Positions 13,072 through 14,338 of a stretch of 14,338 nt of DNA are shown one piece after another. How positions within the stretch are numbered: the first letter of the stretch is position 1; the number at the start of each line of letters is the position of its first letter. A program made the translations under genes and the position numbers. The stretch is from CAZSLC01 sp964607675 (GTDB lineage Bacteria; Bacteroidota; Bacteroidia; Bacteroidales; UBA932), in contig CAZSLC010000033.1 of assembly GCA_964607675.1 (NCBI GenBank), positions 1 to 14,338 on the forward strand, given 5' to 3'. The notes beneath the pieces were generated by a model. That model did no database searches and had not been told where the DNA came from. It saw nothing but the letters and a program-made list of their open reading frames with translations.

Positions 13072-14338
13072 AGCATTTAATCATAGATGTTAATATGTGG
13101 GGGAAGCTTATAGGTAAGCTTCAGTGGAATAGTGATTTAGAGAGTGCTGTATTCGATTACGTGCCGCAGTTCCGAAATTCAGGTATAGAAATAGCACCTA
13201 TAATGATGCCGTTAAATAGTGCAGGCCCATATTATTTTAATGAAAATAAAGGGGAATGTTTCAAAGCACTTCCAGGATTAATAGCAGATAGTCTCCCTGA
13301 TAAATTTGGGAGCATGCTTGTAGATGAGTGGTATCATGCTAACAAGTATCATGGAACTCCAACACCTTTGGATAGACTCTGTTATGTGGGCAAAAGGGGA
13401 ATGGGCGCTTTGGAATTTGCACCAGCGGAGCCTATTGAGACAGAAGAGACATCAGAGAAAATATATGTCAATAAATTAACTGAACTTGCCAAGCAAGTGC
13501 TAAATGATAGAGAATTTTTCAGAGCAAATATTAATAATTCAGACGGAAACGCGAGAGAGATTTTAAAAATAGGGACATCAGCAGGAGGAGCTAAGCCTAA
13601 GGCCATCATAGCCTATAACGAAAATACAAGAGAGGTGAGAAGCGGACAAATTAATGCGCCAGAGGGTTACACTTATTGGTTATTAAAATTTGACGGAGTA
13701 GCTGAAAATAGTAAAATTAAAGAGAATCCGATCGGCATAGGAGCTATAGAGTATGCATATTACTTAATGGCTAAAGAATCAGGAATAAATATTTCAGAAT
13801 CAAGGCTTTTAGAAGATAGAGAATATAGACATTTTATGACCAAACGCTTCGACAGGAAAGACAATGGTGAAAAAATTCATATTCAAACCTTAGCAGCCAT
13901 AGCCCATTATGATAGAGATTTACCTCACTCTTACGAACAAGCATTTTCAGTCATGAGGGCTTTAAATTTAAGTATTGATGAGCAAAAAGAGTTTTATAGA
14001 AGAATGGTCTTTAATGTTGTCTCGAGAAACCATGATGATCATACTAAAAATCATTCTTTTATGATGGATAAAACTGGAAAATGGAGTTTAGCACCTGCAT
14101 ACGACTTATGTTATAGTTATTCTACCTCGAGCAAATGGATAAGTACCCATCAAATGAGTATCAATGGTAAGAGAGAAAATTTCAGTAAAGATGATATATA
14201 CGATATGGGAATTAAAATGGAAATTCCTGAACATAAAGAGATATTAGAAAAAGTGACAGATGTAGTGGCATCATGGAGAACTTTTGCTAATAAAGCAGGA
14301 GTTAGAGCTGAATATATAGATCAAATAGAAAAACATCT
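13068..14338 (+). CDS. HipA-family Ser/Thr kinase toxin (3' end beyond window)
   Basis: HipA toxins phosphorylate an aminoacyl-tRNA synthetase (GltX in E. coli) and arrest growth. Here 423 codons are open to the window edge; E. coli HipA has 440 residues, so little is missing. An N-terminal HipA subdomain (about 1-120) precedes the kinase core. Functional residues line up well: a loop serine equivalent to autophosphorylated Ser150 (S171 in GTSAGGAKPK), a likely ATP-binding lysine (K207 in WLLKFD), the catalytic Asp in RNHDDHTKN (D323) with metal-binding Asn328, and the second metal Asp346 in APAYDL. The 5- and 18-residue spacings between these equal those in E. coli HipA. The kinase therefore looks active. 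The ATG overlaps the hipB stop. The target and the exact branch of the family are not determined. Confidence 0.93.
   Translation, partial: MKHLIIDVNMWGKLIGKLQWNSDLESAVFDYVPQFRNSGIEIAPIMMPLNSAGPYYFNENKGECFKALPGLIADSLPDKFGSMLVDEWYHANKYHGTPTPLDRLCYVGKRGMGALEFAPAEPIETEETSEKIYVNKLTELAKQVLNDREFFRANINNSDGNAREILKIGTSAGGAKPKAIIAYNENTREVRSGQINAPEGYTYWLLKFDGVAENSKIKENPIGIGAIEYAYYLMAKESGINISESRLLEDREYRHFMTKRFDRKDNGEKIHIQTLAAIAHYDRDLPHSYEQAFSVMRALNLSIDEQKEFYRRMVFNVVSRNHDDHTKNHSFMMDKTGKWSLAPAYDLCYSYSTSSKWISTHQMSINGKRENFSKDDIYDMGIKMEIPEHKEILEKVTDVVASWRTFANKAGVRAEYIDQIEKH

Overview
The window looks like the chromosome of a member of the Bacteroidetes, most likely order Bacteroidales. The evidence is the gene families (a two-domain class I fumarase, a patatin fused to an outer-membrane barrel, HipA with an in-frame XRE partner), the near absence of Shine-Dalgarno sequences in front of start codons, and several copies of the Bacteroidetes -7 promoter box TAnnTTTG. 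Genus and species cannot be read from the sequence.

Layout. Positions 1-1053 are AT-rich and gene-poor. They hold a short coding remnant, one possible 35-residue membrane protein behind a good Bacteroidetes promoter, three palindromes in a row, and a scrambled set of partial copies of the end of trpS. From 3197 down to about 1054 on the minus strand lies recA-trpS, followed by a 39-codon ORF whose ATG overlaps the trpS stop. Divergently, on the plus strand, runs a tight cluster rlmN - patatin/barrel protein - recX - prfB (spacings 10, 1 and 14 bp), then a fumarase with its own -7 box and a hairpin behind it. A second plus-strand unit follows: an unusual membrane sugar-transferase-like protein and a helical lipoprotein. 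The right edge is AT-rich again and carries a hipB-hipA type toxin-antitoxin operon; hipA runs off the window.

How the genes relate. The core is housekeeping: recombination (RecA, with its modulator RecX in the opposite transcription unit), translation (TrpRS, RlmN, RF2) and central metabolism (fumarase). prfB is read through a programmed +1 frameshift at CTT TGA C, so its true product starts at 7134 and is 359 residues long. The sugar-transferase-like protein and lipoprotein probably act in the cell envelope, but the substrate is unknown. The two AT-rich flanks look like accessory DNA.

I found no complete, clearly new multi-gene system. The most unusual items are (1) the duplicated and partly divergent trpS tail with its small overlapping ORF, which could be biology or a chimeric assembly; (2) the sugar-transferase-like protein, in which a methyltransferase-like segment sits where the usual membrane-anchoring helix should be; (3) the row of three palindromes at 439-527; and (4) the strong SD-like element inside prfB in a lineage that rarely uses SD pairing. 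All assignments come from reading the sequence; no database was searched.
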